Shown in pieces: positions 36,815-50,400 of a DNA stretch of 64,000 nt; positions within the stretch are counted from its first letter, which is position 1, and the number at the start of each line of letters is the position of its first letter. Origin of the DNA: Sesamum alatum (lineage: Eukaryota > Streptophyta > Magnoliopsida > Lamiales > Pedaliaceae); the NCBI GenBank assembly GCA_034509735.1, contig JACGWO010000001.1, positions 13,346,854 through 13,410,853 on the forward strand, given 5' to 3'. Under the pieces are notes generated by a model, which worked only from the letters and a program-made list of their open reading frames with translations, was not told where the DNA came from and ran no database searches. The translations under genes were made by a program, and so were the position numbers.

Positions 36815-39800
36815 GGGTAAAAGCATATCACCCCCTGTGTTATTCGAAAAGAGCAAATTGCCCCCTTGGTTAATTACTCGAAACTAAATGAAGTATTTTA
36901 ATTTACTGTATTAATTGTAGTATTTAAATTTATTAATTTGTTGTATTAATTGAAAGTATTTTAATTTTGTAATTTGAAGTTATATGTGAATTTTAAGCTT
37001 TTTGTACTAATATGAAGCATTAATTTGAACCATTTTTAATATTTTGGCATTTGGTCACAACAAGAAAATTGAAGTGCCAGAAAATGAGCTGTTTTTATTG
37101 AACAAATTTGGAGTACCTGAACATATATCCAAAAAAAATGCAGTAAACAAAACACAATTAAGCTTAACACAACAAATTTTGTAGAAAACAAAAAAAGAAC
37201 CTTTCATTTGCACAGATTGCAACCCCATATGCAATGTAACAATTCACAAAAACTGTTAGTTGGTGATTTACATTTCCCACAAATTCACCAAATGAAGCAT
37301 TTTACAAAAAGTTAATGTACTAGACAAAATCCTCATATCAGCCCTCAATTCACATCTTTTCTACAAAAAGCCATCAACTTCTTCTCTTTGATCTCTCCTT
37401 CATTCTGTCCAAAACTTCAGAAATTGTTGACTTCTTGTTGTATCTCCTAGTTCCATTGGCAACGTTCCCCATTCAGGCTGCATTTCTGGGGCCTTCATAA
37501 CCAAACTTGTTGCTGCAGTAAACATTGGTACATATTAGTATATTACAAGCTTCAAATTCCTGAATGCAAAGAACTGCAGGAAATTGAATAAACTTGGGTT
37601 GCAAATCTTGCAACAGGGGGCTCAGGAGCAGGCTGTCTCCCTCCTTTTTTTTTGGAGCCTGCTGAAAGCATCAAATGTATCAGAAAAGGGGTGTGAAAAC
37701 AGAACTACCAAGTGGATAAGAATAACAACAAATACCTGTGCACCACCACTTGGTTGCTCCTGGCTTTAGGGGGGGCTTGAGATCCCTGTGTGATCTCTTC
37801 AGGTGCAGGGGCATTTGACTGCCAAATACAAAAAAATGCTTGTTAAGTACTGATTATTGAAATAATATTAAACTGTACCAAAAAAAAAAATTGTCTCAAA
37901 CCTTGAAAAATTTAGAATTGGGATGGATTTCATTCTTGCATGTTCCTTTGTTATGGCCAACTACCAAGCATCTATTGCAGGTATGTGTGAGCCCTTCCTA
38001 ATTGATGTCCTTGACTGCAGTTCATTAGGGCCCTTTCTCTTGAACTTCTTTGGTCTTCTCCTTTTCTTTTTAATTTTTTGGAGGTTTTAAGGGCTCAAAA
38101 CTTGTTTCAAACAGTTTTCTTTTTCCCTTATCAACTTCATTTTGAATTGGAATTTCATGCAAATTCTCAGTCACATTTTCAGGCATTTCTTGAACTGAAA
38201 TTTCAGTGAAATTCTCAGTCATGTTATCATTCATGTTTTCAACTGGAATTTCAGTTAAATTCTCAGCTGGATTTTCAGCCACATATGGAGGCTCATTATT
38301 AAATGTATCACTCAAGTTCTCAACCCCCTTTCCACTCTCATTTTCCACACCCAATTCACCCCCCTCACCTCACAGTCATTGCACTCAACCTCAGTCCCAC
38401 CCAATCCCTGACCCTCTAAAACCCTTCCCCTCACAGTCCTTCCTCTGTTCAGCACACTCAAACTCAACCCCCCCTCCCCCAGCCCCTCACAGTCCTTCTT
38501 CTATTCAGCACCCTCAAACTCATTCCCTGTCCCATCCATATCTCCAAAATCTATTCTATCTAATAGGTATCTTATCTCCTCCTCCTCCTGTACTTTTTCA
38601 ATTTCATTACCCTGACTATCTAGGACTTTTAGAGGCTCAACATCCTCTTCCTCTACATATATATCAACTGGAACATCTAACCCCTATATACCTATTCTGC
38701 AAATCAACCATACAGAAGTCTGCACATTCTTTTATTATTTGTCTAATTCCCATTTCAAATGGTTGAGTAGGTACTTTATAATAAAATTTTAGCATGTACT
38801 TCTTCCCCCCACAATGTTCATACATTGACCCTAACTCCAAAAACTTAGATAGTCTATGTTCTATGTTCTCAAAGACCTTTTTTGGCCGCCTACATACCTA
38901 AGTTTGGGATATTTAACAAATTTTCCACCCCACAAAAAATTTGTGTCATGTTTCTCAAAATTCTGCATTTAAAAAAAAATAGGCAAACAAAACAAAAAAA
39001 AGAAAAGCTTCAGCAAAGGGGGTCTAATTGCACATAACAGAAGTACATATAAAGCACAATAACTCTCCCAAACACCAAAACAACATTATGGACCACAAAA
39101 AAGTATAAAATAAAGCAGGTGGATACATACAAAAGCACATGCATACAGAAATAAATAATTACTTGGGACCACATATGGAACCCAGTACTGCAATTAATAT
39201 AAGATAAGAAAACCCTATTCCCCAAATTAATCATAAGATATGCAGTAACCTCAAAATTAATAACAGAATATTCATTCCTCCCAAATAATGCATAAAAAAT
39301 CATAAACCCAACTACCCAACACCCCAACACCCCAGTATAAAAAGGATGGGTACATACCTCCATCACCACTCTTCAAATATCCAGTTCCTTTGGAAACTCG
39401 TTCTTCAAAATCGACAGATATTTCAAAAACAACAACAAAAAAAAGAAAAATTTCAAAATCGAACAGAATTTCAAAAACAGAACATAGAAGTACGTAAATA
39501 AAAATATTTAAAAATACCTTAATGTTCAAATTTTATGTTCAGATTTCTCAACCTTTTCATCCAACGTTCGCACATCTGTAAAAAAAAAAAAAATAGAGAA
39601 AATAGTTAGAAAAATTTTTTAAACAAAAAAGACAAAAAAAAAAAAACCCGTAAAATACTTCGCAACAATGTTTCGAAGCTTAGGGTTAAACTTAACTACG
39701 ATTAAACGGTGGATTTTTGTTGATTTTTGCCCAAATCGATTTCTTTTTCATAAAACTTAGGGTTTTCGTTCACGCCTCCTCTCACTCCCTCACTCTCCAA

Positions 39801-40018
39801 AAATGAAAAATTAGGTCTGACTAATCAGCCAACACAGTCAACCTATCATATAAAAGAAGGGGTATATTTGTCTTTTCACACTTTGACTACGTTTAAATTG
39901 CCCAGGGAGGCAGTGTGCACCTTTATTAATATCACAAGGGGTAATTTGGTATTTTATTTAACATAGGGGGTAATTTGCTCTTTTCGAATAACACATGGGG
40001 GTAATATGCTTTTAACCC
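36815..40018 (-). mobile_element. Internally deleted MULE (element C)
   Basis: The element is 3.2 kb, with TIRs GGGTAAAAGCATATCACCCC at the left and, reversed, GGGTTAAAAGCATATTACCC at the right. Both continue with CTGTGTTATTCGAAAAGAGC or a close variant, then a second CCCCC motif. The flanks share ACATTTAT on both sides, but the 9-bp duplication is not clean. Its interior, read on the minus strand, has pieces of a MURA-like transposase N-terminus and a C-terminal zinc knuckle, but no MULE catalytic core. It is therefore a non-autonomous deletion derivative. It lies between the two NLR arms. Confidence 0.72.
37915..38820 (-). pseudogene. Remnant of a MURA-type transposase (ends only)
   Basis: On the minus strand, 38.82-38.7 kb reads FMLKFYYKVPTQPF, and the next kb is an acidic, repeat-rich stretch (repeated ENxTE and ENxxE units at 38.35-38.07 kb) like the N-terminal region of plant MURA proteins. 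About 37990-37915 encodes TCNRCLVVGHNKGTC, a CX2CX4HX4C zinc knuckle as found near the MURA C-terminus. The DNA-binding, catalytic DDE and SWIM regions are missing and frames are interrupted. It cannot act as a transposase. Confidence 0.6.
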
Positions 40019-41934
40019 AACATTTATTTTACTTTTTATGAATTTCTTAAAAATATCATTATAAAAATTATAAACATGTTATAAATTTTGAATTGTTTTG
40101 AAAAATATAATTAGTAACAATTATTTGTTATGTACTAATATATAATTATTATATATATTATAATAATTACAACTATTAAGATTTTTTATGAAATTTTTTA
40201 AATGGATATATAATTTCATTGGATTTTTTGTGAGTTATGTTGATTTTATTTCTCAATTTTTTCTCTTGACTTTTGTTTGTTTCCGTCTCATGAAGTTAAC
40301 CATTTTCGTGCAATTATTGAGATATGTAATTCTAATATGATTTTTATATGAAAATTATTTCACCAAAAACAATATTTTTTACTTTGTAGGTTGTAGTAAA
40401 TTATATACATTTTACTACCAAATCTAATATCTTTTTTTGGGATGTTGGGTGTTTGTTTATTTCTTAGTAGCTAAATTCATGTTATAGTTTACATATTTAA
40501 AGGCATTTTTAATAACTTTATAAACCAAGCATTGTTATTCTCTTGATTTCAACAATATCAAGTAATTGTCATTAAAATATATAAGAAATTTTTCTCTTCT
40601 ACTCGACTTTACATATTTTTTACTCAATCAAACTCATTTTTGTAGGTTCTTTTAAGATCAAATTAAACTATTTTTTAAACTTAAATAATCAGTTCACAAT
40701 TCTCCTATTATATATTTTCATTATTTTAAAAATGCAAACTCTTGTAAGAAAATCATGAGACTTAAATATGCTAATTTTTTGTAGTACTCTTCCTTTAAGA
40801 AAATATCTAATCAATTTTTTCTATTAATAAAAGATATAACTAATCATGCATGTGACTCCCAGTCGCAATTATATATCTTACTAATATTTCCAAAATGGCA
40901 ATTATTTTTTTCTTTCAGTTAAAAATTCTGTGGAAGTACGCTAGAATTTTGCATGACAAAGATTCACCCTTTACTATCATAATATTAAGTGTTTGATTTG
41001 ATTTTCTTTTAAACACAAATATTAATTTTACAACAATAACATCATTTCGTATTGTAGTTCGTAGTATGAGTTTTCTTATAACTACATCTTATTTAACTTG
41101 TTAGCAATTAAAAGAACTAAATTTTAAAAAAAAAAAAAACACACAAATCAACTTAAACGAAAAAAAGAATTTAAGCAAAATTTTTAAAAAATAATATAAT
41201 ATTTTAAATGCTAATATTGGCTAATGACCTCCTTTTTTATTCCTTTTTAAAACTTTTGATTTCTCTTTTGGGATCTCAACTTTTATTGTTGTCAATTATT
41301 TTCTTCATCTTCAATTAATCCAATACTTTTCTCCATTTCTTTTCTTTTCTTTTTTGTGAAATATTCTTTTCAACCCTTAAATGTTTATTCTTTCCAAGTT
41401 CAAATGTTCGAGAATAGATTTCATTTTATAATCGTTCTTTGTTTATAAATAATTATATCCTGCCAAAAGGCCTATTAATTTAACTACACTTTTCATACTT
41501 ATGCATAACTAAATCATTATATGTTTTGACCATGTATAAAGTTTTTTTTTTTTTTTTTTTGGCAAGATTGTATGATAAGTCATAAGTTGATAACATAATA
41601 AAATTAATTTATTGAGTTTCTTCCCCTAAATATTGAAGAGCACAATCAAAACATATGAAATCATGGACATTGTTTGAAAATAGAAGAGGTGAACAACCAC
41701 AATTTGTATCCATTTAAACGTATACATAGTTATTTGACCCCTCTCATATGAAAATTTATATTGACTGTTTTAACTCCTAACATAAATAAATTTAACTTAT
41801 GTTTGAAGGTAATAATATTATACTTTCAGTATATTCAAATATTATAATTGTGTTTTATACAAAAGTAAATATATATTTTTCCATTGTTCAAGAGAAAAAA
41901 AAAAAAAGATAATTAATCATATGATGTCATTAAT

Positions 41935-42170
41935 CCTTAATTTAGTTGACACCATTGTATAGAATCTTTGTCATGACTAATTACTATGGTCATTGTAACA
42001 AATTATAGTGAATACTCATTAGCCACAACTATACAATAACTATTAGTCGTTGTTTTAGCAGATGATGCCACAATCTTAAATATAGTTAAAAACCATAGCA
42101 AGTCTTTTTGTCATGGCTAAGAATTATGACAAATACTTGGTCATGACTAAGACCATTGTAAGTATTATTT
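41935..42170. repeat. Cluster of CATGACTAA / CATGGCTAA motifs
   Basis: TCATGACTAA, TCATGGCTAA and ACCATTGTA-like motifs recur several times within 230 bases, some in reversed form. This resembles the subterminal repeats of CACTA-type elements, but no CACTA terminus was found next to it, so the nature of the cluster is open. Confidence 0.3.
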
Positions 42171-44551
42171 AATAAAAAAAAATATCTTGAAAAAAAGGTA
42201 CAAGTCCCCTTAGTAAATATATGTAGAAAACAAACAGATGTTTAATATTGTAATTTAGATGCTTGATACATGTTATCTTTTCCAATCCAAAAAGAAAAAA
42301 ATACATCATAAAGGAAGTCCGTGCTTAAAATCTATTATATATCATTCGCTTGTGTATGCTTAATTAATACTAATATATTATCTACAAATAATTTTTGAAA
42401 GAATTAGTATTAAGTTCAAAATTATTAAATTTAGTTGATAATCTATTGGATTTGGGTTGTGTCTTTTGAAATTCTTTTCAAATTTTATTTTAAATTTTTA
42501 GTTAATATATATCTATGAATGCTATTGAATAAATTTATTTCGTCATATATTATTTATTTAAACATATATAAGAAATCAAAACTTTTAGAAACTTATTTTA
42601 TTTGTAATTACATAAACTCCAAAACTGGTATTATTCCTATTGTAGTTTGATATATTTTTAAGTAATGAATTGTCAAATTTTTTTCTTAATTAAGCTTTTA
42701 CACTATATACCAAATAACATATATTTTTGAAAGAAAAATTCTAAGCTAATTTATCATATTTAATTAAAATAAACATACAATACTCAAGTAATCTTTTTAG
42801 AACAATATAATGAGAATTAAAAAATAAAAATTACTTGAATTATGCAAAATATACCAAGTCATAACTTACGTGTATTCATCATGAAAATATTTTACTTCAT
42901 AAGTTTAATTAAGAAATTAAAAGGTGTGTTTATGATAGTTAATATACTTTACTTTTTTTTAAATAAAACACTAATTTTGTTATTAGTAATCTTTTCGGCA
43001 ATTCAATACATCCTTTTGCAGAGGCTTTAGCTTAATAATTATTAATTAGTTAATTTCTTCATGAGAAAATTAGTTTATTTGACTCTCAAAAGACCTTGAA
43101 CAAATTTATGATACTACTACATATATAAATATTGCAAACCAAAATAAAATAAAGAAAGGGAATAAGTATTAGTGGTAAATTATGGTTCATTTAATTTTTA
43201 ACAGGTGGCAAATAGATCATTATTCTTATACCTCCATTAATAACTTATTAACTAACCTAATTAATAGTTATTTTTATAATACTTGTTACAATCTTATTAG
43301 TAACTGCAGTAAGAAAACTTTAATGTCTAGTAAAAAAAAAATCTAAAAGACTTATTGAACCATTCATACTTTTTAAGTGCTATAGACAATGTTTATATAT
43401 GGTTATGTGCCCTTTTTAAGGAAACATGCATATGTGGCGATTGTTTAGGAGTAAGCTTTTACACATTTAGATAACTTTTTACAAGGAGCAATTTCTATAG
43501 TAATATTATTGTTGAAAAGATTAAATTATACACTAACATTTTGTTCATACTATATCATAGATGAACTAAAAATCATATATCACGCAATAACCACACATCA
43601 AGTATTCAAATTACCTTTAAGCCTCTTTCTACATAAATAAAAAATAAAAACTTTACTCTACAGTATAAGTGATTTAATTTATTCTCATTTGTCTTTTAAC
43701 TTGTTTTACATGACAATTCATTGAGTTGACTTTCATTTGTCTTTAACTGATGTTAACATGACAAGTGATCTAATTAATTATCATTTATATTTGTGCTATG
43801 AACCTATGCTAGGAAATTTCTAGATTCATTAAATTCTTTCATTTTTTTTGAATTTTCCTAGTCATTTTGTATTATACCATAAGGGCGTATATGTATTTTT
43901 TTTATCTAATAAGTAATTATATATTTTATGAATATAATATAAAAAATTAATAAATAAGTATAATGTGAAAAGTAATTAATAAGAGTAAATTAATATAATG
44001 TGAAAATAATTAACAAAAGTAAATAAATGTAATGTGAAAGCAATTAATAGAAATTAATAAGTATCTTATTTTACATTTTTATCCTTTGTAAAATAATATT
44101 AGAGGGTTAATTTAGTCGGATAAAAAAATGAAAGAAACTTTTCACCATATTCATACTTTTATATAGACTAGAAAGCATGGCGTGCGATGCACGTATACAA
44201 ATATATTTTTAAAAGTAAATATATCATTTATGTTAGGTTCATGATATTATTCATATTTTTTTTCATTGAAACATTAGTATTATACAATTATATTTTCAAA
44301 CAAATTGATAATAATTATTTAAATTGATACGGAAACTATTCAATTCTATTATTTGTGATTCACTTTATAAATTTAATTTGTACTATTGAATAAAAAGATA
44401 TTCCCCAAAATTAAAATTTTATATTTCGTATATTCACTAATGCTTATTTCATTATTATGTATCAAACCAACTAATATGAAAATATAAAATAATGATATTC
44501 GAAAAATTAATATTAATAAAGATAATTAGTCAAAGCTCCTTATCTTGGATA

Positions 44552-45080
44552 GAAGAAATTCCAATTTAATAAAATAAATTGATCAATTTTATTTGTAGGT
44601 TTTATTATGCCTATTTTATGTTGTTTATTTTTGTTTTATTTTTATGTTACATTTTGTATGTGTGTGTTGTATGTTTTCTTTTACTACTATATTTGAATGT
44701 CATTTATTTTTAATTTATTGACACTATTACAAATTAATTATTTATTGACTATTGTTATAAAACTATAATCAAATTGGACCATAATACCATCATTTGTATT
44801 GTAAGATCCTATAATGCATGTTAATCATATTTCAGTATCAACTTTTTATATTGTCAAAGCATTATTTACATGCTTTATTAGCTTCTAAATTTTGAAATAT
44901 TATTGCATAAAATTTTATATTTCACCTTAATTTATAAAAGAAACAATAGATGTAAAAGTAAAAGATTCAGGATTATCTAATACTAAAAAATCAAGTGTTA
45001 GAGGTTCACTCAATAGTTGAATTTTCATAAGTAATTTCAATTTAATAATATTCTATTCATATATCAATTTTTATTCTCTT
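44552..45080 (+). repeat. Diverged direct repeat, copy 1
   Basis: This copy shares long stretches with 45833-46490, for example TTTTAATTTATTGACACTA, TTTGTATTGTAAGATCCTA and CACTCAATAGTTGAAT. The copies are offset by about 1.28 kb at the start and about 1.42 kb at the end, so indels separate them. It is non-coding. Confidence 0.7.
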
Positions 45081-45832
45081 TAATACTCATGCTTTTTAAA
45101 CTTTTAAGTTATTTTTATAAATTTATTTCTGAAAATAATATATTAATCTCATTGGCTTATTTATTTATCATCCTTGTTTTCTAATTTCAACATAATTAAC
45201 TCAATTTTTATTTATTATCTTATTGTACTAAGTTTATTCTCAAAATTTATTAATTTTCTTAATATGAAACTGTAATTGTACTAATGTGTTAGTACATAAT
45301 TATTTTAATTTTTTATACTTTTAATTGTTATTGTATTAATGTTTACTCACCATTTGACTTTTCTTATTTTCATAAGGGGAGATAACATTTTTCAGTCCGT
45401 AACTTAGGTCCTTTCCATTTAAATTTGGTGCATTGATTTTGGGATTCTCACTTTTGGTCCCGTAAATATTAAAAAGTAGCAATTTTGGTTTCATAATACC
45501 TTTTTCTTTGGATTTCAAAAGAAAATGTCATGTAGGTATTAAGTGTATAATAATACAAGGGGACCAAATGTTACAAATTTTATGCACCTTTTAAAATATA
45601 AAATAGTTGTATATGTCTCGTTTGAACCTACAATTATGTTAGTTAATTTACTACTCAATATTTTAGGGGTATAGGGGGAGGGAGACATGGTGTTTTTAGC
45701 CTATTAATATTGAAATAAAATAAACCAGTTAGCTTTTTTTTTTTAAAAAGAAATTTCAATAACACTTCTAGTTTAATCAAATTAATAATTTTTATTGTAA
45801 TTAAATTTTGATACTTATTCATTATTCGATTT

Positions 45833-46490
45833 TAGAAGAAATTTCATTTTAATAAAACTGATCAATTTTTATTCGTAGGTTTTATTGTGTCTTTTTGCTA
45901 TTGTTTGATTTTGCTATATTATGTATGTGTATGTAATATGTTTTCTTTTACTATATTTTGAATGTCGTTGATTTTTAATTTATTGACACTAAATGATCAC
46001 AAACTAATTATTTATTGACTATTATTATAAAAATATAATTTAGTTGGACAATATTATCAATATTTGTATTGTAAGATCCTAATATTAATTATATTTCAGT
46101 ATCAATTTTTAAATATTGTCAAAGTATTATTTGCTTTATTACCTTCTAAGTTTTGAATTATTATTGTATAAAACTTTATTTTTTGCCTTTGTATTGCAAT
46201 TTTTAATTAATTCTATATATTTTTAGTTTAACTTAATCTTATTTTCATATGCACCGATTGGTATAATCTATTTTTTATCCAATAATATATTATGTTACAA
46301 CTTAATTTTTTATGTCACATTTATTGTTGTAATATTTTTACTCTATTAATTAACATAAAAAATAATAGATGTAAAAGTAAAGCATTCAACATTATCTAAT
46401 ACTAAAAAAATCGAGTACTAAGAGATTCACTCAATAGTTGAATATTCATAAGTAATTTCAATTTAATAATATCATATTCATATATCAATT
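45833..46490 (+). repeat. Diverged direct repeat, copy 2
   Basis: This is the partner of 44552-45080, with the shared blocks in the same order and orientation. It includes about 150 extra bases relative to copy 1 before the CACTCAATAGTTGAAT block. Divergence is high, so the duplication is older than the NLR inversion. Confidence 0.7.
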
Positions 46491-46965
46491 TTAATTTGTA
46501 ATTAAATCTTGATATTTTTTGTTATTATATATATATATAAGTTTAGATTAGTATTTTACATATTATCCATGTGTAGTTTATTTTAAATTTTAATGTGTCA
46601 TGGTAAATTAAAACTTTCTTAATATAATTAAGATTTCTTCTAGCAAATTAAGTAATTTTGTTGAAATATTATTTGGCATATTAATTTTTTTTAGTTGAAT
46701 ATGTTATTAATTCTTTAAGTAGTTTAGAACAATTAAGACTCTTAAATATTTTTCTTATAAAATTTATTTTTTCTATAACTAATTTTATAATATAATTTTC
46801 TATAAATGTTATTAAAATTTAATGCATCACATGTATGTATAATTAGGGTCATTCATGATTCACTATTAGAAGCAGGTTATTAAAATTCTGTGTAATTGGA
46901 TTCGTTCATGATTCACGATTCAAGTTTTTTATCCTAAATTTATATGGAGGAGGTTTAGAATATTT

Positions 46966-47255
46966 AGAATTCTAAATTGTTAAAAATTCCAAAATCTGTA
47001 ATATAATAATTAATAATATTTAAATGAGGGTATATTTGTCTTTTCACAAGGGGGAACAAACAATTTGAGTATTCACATATTTATATAGAGTATAGATATA
47101 GATATATAGAGTATAGATTAGAATTCTAAATTGTTAAAAATTTCAAAATCTGTAATATAATAATGTAATATTTAAATGAAGGTATATTTGTCTTTTCACA
47201 ATGAGGAATAAACAATTTGAGTATTCACACATTTATATAGAGTATAGATATAGAT
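46966..47255 (+). repeat. Two-copy tandem repeat at the arm junction
   Basis: Units start at 46966 and 47120 with AGAATTCTAAATTGTTAAAA and share GGTATATTTGTCTTTTCACA, CAATTTGAGTATTCACA and TATAGAGTATAGATATAGAT. The array ends about 25 bases before the inner limit of the right NLR arm. Confidence 0.85.
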
Positions 47256-47449
47256 ATAGATTATAATTCTTAAAACATCTCTATTTTGCAATTTATCATG
47301 AATTAAAATCAATTTATAAAGATACAAAGGAAAAGGATTGCAGCAAACAGAACCACTACACAAGAACAGCAACCTCTCCAGAAAACGGATCATTTATGAA
47401 CCAAGAAAAGCATTGGCAATATCTAAATGAACTAGGAGTTCCCAATGTG

Positions 47450-50400
47450 TCAATTCAAGTTTGTGGTGGCTAAGTATCTGTAAGGGACATGAGAAATTTT
47501 CCACCAGTCTTCACCTCTGTCCTGCTGACAACGTTCCTGGAGACGCGGGCAGTCCTGGATTGACAGGTGCTGGAGTTTGCTCAGCCGTCTAATGGCTACC
47601 GGAAAAGTTTTCAAATTCTGGCAATCTGATATAGCCAATGTCCGTAGCGCTGCAAAATTGTCTAACCACTCAGGCAACTGTGTGATTCTTGGGCAGCTAT
47701 GTATCTCCAGGCTCCGTAGTGCTGTGGCACGCTTGATCCCGTCAGGCAGAAACTCAATCAGGGGGCAACTGATAATGGCCAAACTCTTGAGAGCAGAAAG
47801 ATGCTGAGGATTGTCACGAAAAGCAGCTAGGCTTGGACAGTACATAATGGCCAAGTACTCCAGGGATGTGAGATGCTGAGATCCTATTGATATTGAAGTC
47901 AGGCTGCTGCAATTCTCAATAGACAATGTTTGTAGAGATCTCAAATGGCCTATCACGTTCTCCGACAGAGTGATCAGACTGTGGCAATCGCTTATCTCCA
48001 GATACTCCAAACCGGTGAGATTTTGAAATCCCTGTGGCAGCATTTGGAGCTCCTCGCACCAGCGAATGGTCAAGGACCTAAGGGAATTCAGGCCTCTAAA
48101 TTCAGACAAGAGGGACTGAAGTTTAGGACAAGAGCTTATCTTTAGACACTCCAGATGAGGCTTGTCTCTCAGCAAGTTTTTCAGTATAGATATCAGATCA
48201 GGGAACCTGTCAATTACCAGGGTTGTGAGTTGGGATAATTCTTCCATGCATGTCAATATTGCTGAGTTGCAATTGTGAAGCTCCAAATGCTTCAGAGACG
48301 TGAACGATGGGATCGAGACAAGGTCTTGGCAATTTCTGAGAATGAGTTTACTGAGTTTTGGGAATATTTTTTTGCCATCCGGGCTCGACCACTCACGCAA
48401 ACTTGCAAAATCTGCCATAAAAAGTTCTTGGAGTGATGGAAATGATGTTACTGTAACATCATCACCATAGAATTCTTCACCAATGAATGTAATTTTACTC
48501 ATCCCTTCCATGTGCAGTGATTTGAGAAGTGGAAGATGACCAAGAATGGGAAGATCCACACATCCTTTGCAGTTTATCAGGACAGTCTTGATCAGGTTCG
48601 GAAGATTCCAGCATGGAAACTTGATTCCGGGTAGCCTACTACGAACAAGTTCTTGAGGTTTTTTATGCGGCTGGAGGCTTGCCATAGTTTCTGCCTGCGA
48701 AGTGCAGATCAGAAGTAGTTGCACATGCTTCAGGCTCCTCTGGATCTGATGGCCCTGGTAAGAGAGGCTTTTGCTCTTGAAATCTAGCTGCATCGGCTCC
48801 TAAAGCCGGATTCATGATGAAATCTGATCCCTCTTGGCCCCAACAGAGCCCCAGTGAACTTAAATGTGCTTTACTCATCAGATTAGCTGCTTTAGCTTCC
48901 TCAACGTCACGTACACGCTCAAGGTGCTTAATTTTCAGCTCACTTCGGAGATCCAAATGCTGTAGTTCATACAAACTTCCTAATTCGACTCTTTCTAGAA
49001 AATGTGAAGCATCTGTTTGGATATTAAGCTGCAGATTCTTGAACCGTAGGTCTCTAACTCTAAACCGTGGAAGGATTTTGGGCACAATATATATTGGCAA
49101 TGTCTGCAGATAGACCAAGTTTCTAATACCATATGGTATCTCTGTAAGTGCTTCGCATCCACTTATGTCAAGGTGCCTCAGGCCAGTAATTCGGCTTAAT
49201 GGAGGCAAGACTTTAAGGTTATAGCAACCAAGTAAATTCAGAACCTGCAAAGAGCGGAGGGAAGAGATAGCGAAAGGTAAACTATGGAAATGACTAATTG
49301 GACAGATCAAGATACCTCAGAAGCGAAAGTTCAGCAATCGACTCAGGCAGCTCAGTGTGACAATCCACTCAGCTTCAGTGCCCGCAAGTAAACAAAACCG
49401 GAAAAGATATGCGTGGGCACTGTGGGAAGCCCACCTTCTGAAAACACGAGGAGAGTTCGCCAAATGCTTAGATTGACACAACGCTTCTGGAATGAGAGTT
49501 GGCCTGTAAACTGTATTCAGGCGAAACTGATCCATGACGACTTGTCCAAGACTCTGTTGTACAAGCCCTTTGCTCTAGTACCAACATTTCTTCCCCACCC
49601 ATAAATCTTGCAAGATTGTAGAAAGTTTCATTCATCTTGTACCCTCTTACAGGACCACCTTCACATTCTTTAATTTCTTCAAATACAGACATCCACAGCA
49701 GCTCATTGAAATACTCGTTCCCGATATCTTCCAACGCCTTGCTTTGTCCATCTGAGAGGATAAATCCATGTGCCATCCACATGTGGATTACAGTCTTCCT
49801 CTCGAATTCTTGATTTTTTGGAAATATCGAGCAAAATACAAAGCAATGCTTGAGATAAGGCGGCAAATGCAGGTAGCTTACAAGTAGAGCAGGGAAAACT
49901 CCAGTTCTGAAATCTCTCAAACCCCAGAGATCGCTGTTCTGCACGTGCAACCAAATCCGTCTCCTCTTTCTTGAAGCGCATGAGGCCTCCAAGAAACTTT
50001 TGCAGCTAAGGGTAAACCTCTGCATTTCTTTGACTAATTGTTTTCCAACCACTACAAGGTTTTGGATGGTTGTCTTCTTCTAGTTGATCAAGAAAAGCTC
50101 GTTTTCTGAATAGCGCCCAGCAATCTTCTTCGCATAAGCCCTTCAAATGATATGCCAGGTTAGAAGGGCCTATAATCATCGCGATCTTCTGAGAACGCGT
50201 AGTGACCAAGAAATCCTACTTCCATCAAAACCGTAGCTGAAATAATGGCCGTAGTTTATCCCATTCATCCTTATCTTCATTCCAAATGTCGTCAAGCACA
50301 AGAAGGAACCTTCTCTTGTGTAATATGTCCCATAGTTTAAACTGCAAAGCATCCAACTCCTCCAAGTCACATTTTCTCCCAGTTGCAGAACTCAATTGCT

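Larger units (their letters stand above)
40019..47281. other. AT-rich spacer between the NLR arms
   Basis: About 7.3 kb of very AT-rich DNA with no credible gene; the few frames of 60 codons are Ile/Phe/Leu-rich chance ORFs. It contains diverged direct repeats and a tandem repeat listed separately, and a short GC-rich motif GGCGTGCGATGCACGT near 44179. It may be old, decayed transposon sequence. Confidence 0.55.

Noticed and set aside
36604..40018. One single MULE from 36604 to 40018
   Set aside because: The right end matches the inner left end at 36815 (GGGTAAAAGCATAT), not the end at 36604 (GAGAAAAATGCATG). Two separate elements fit better.
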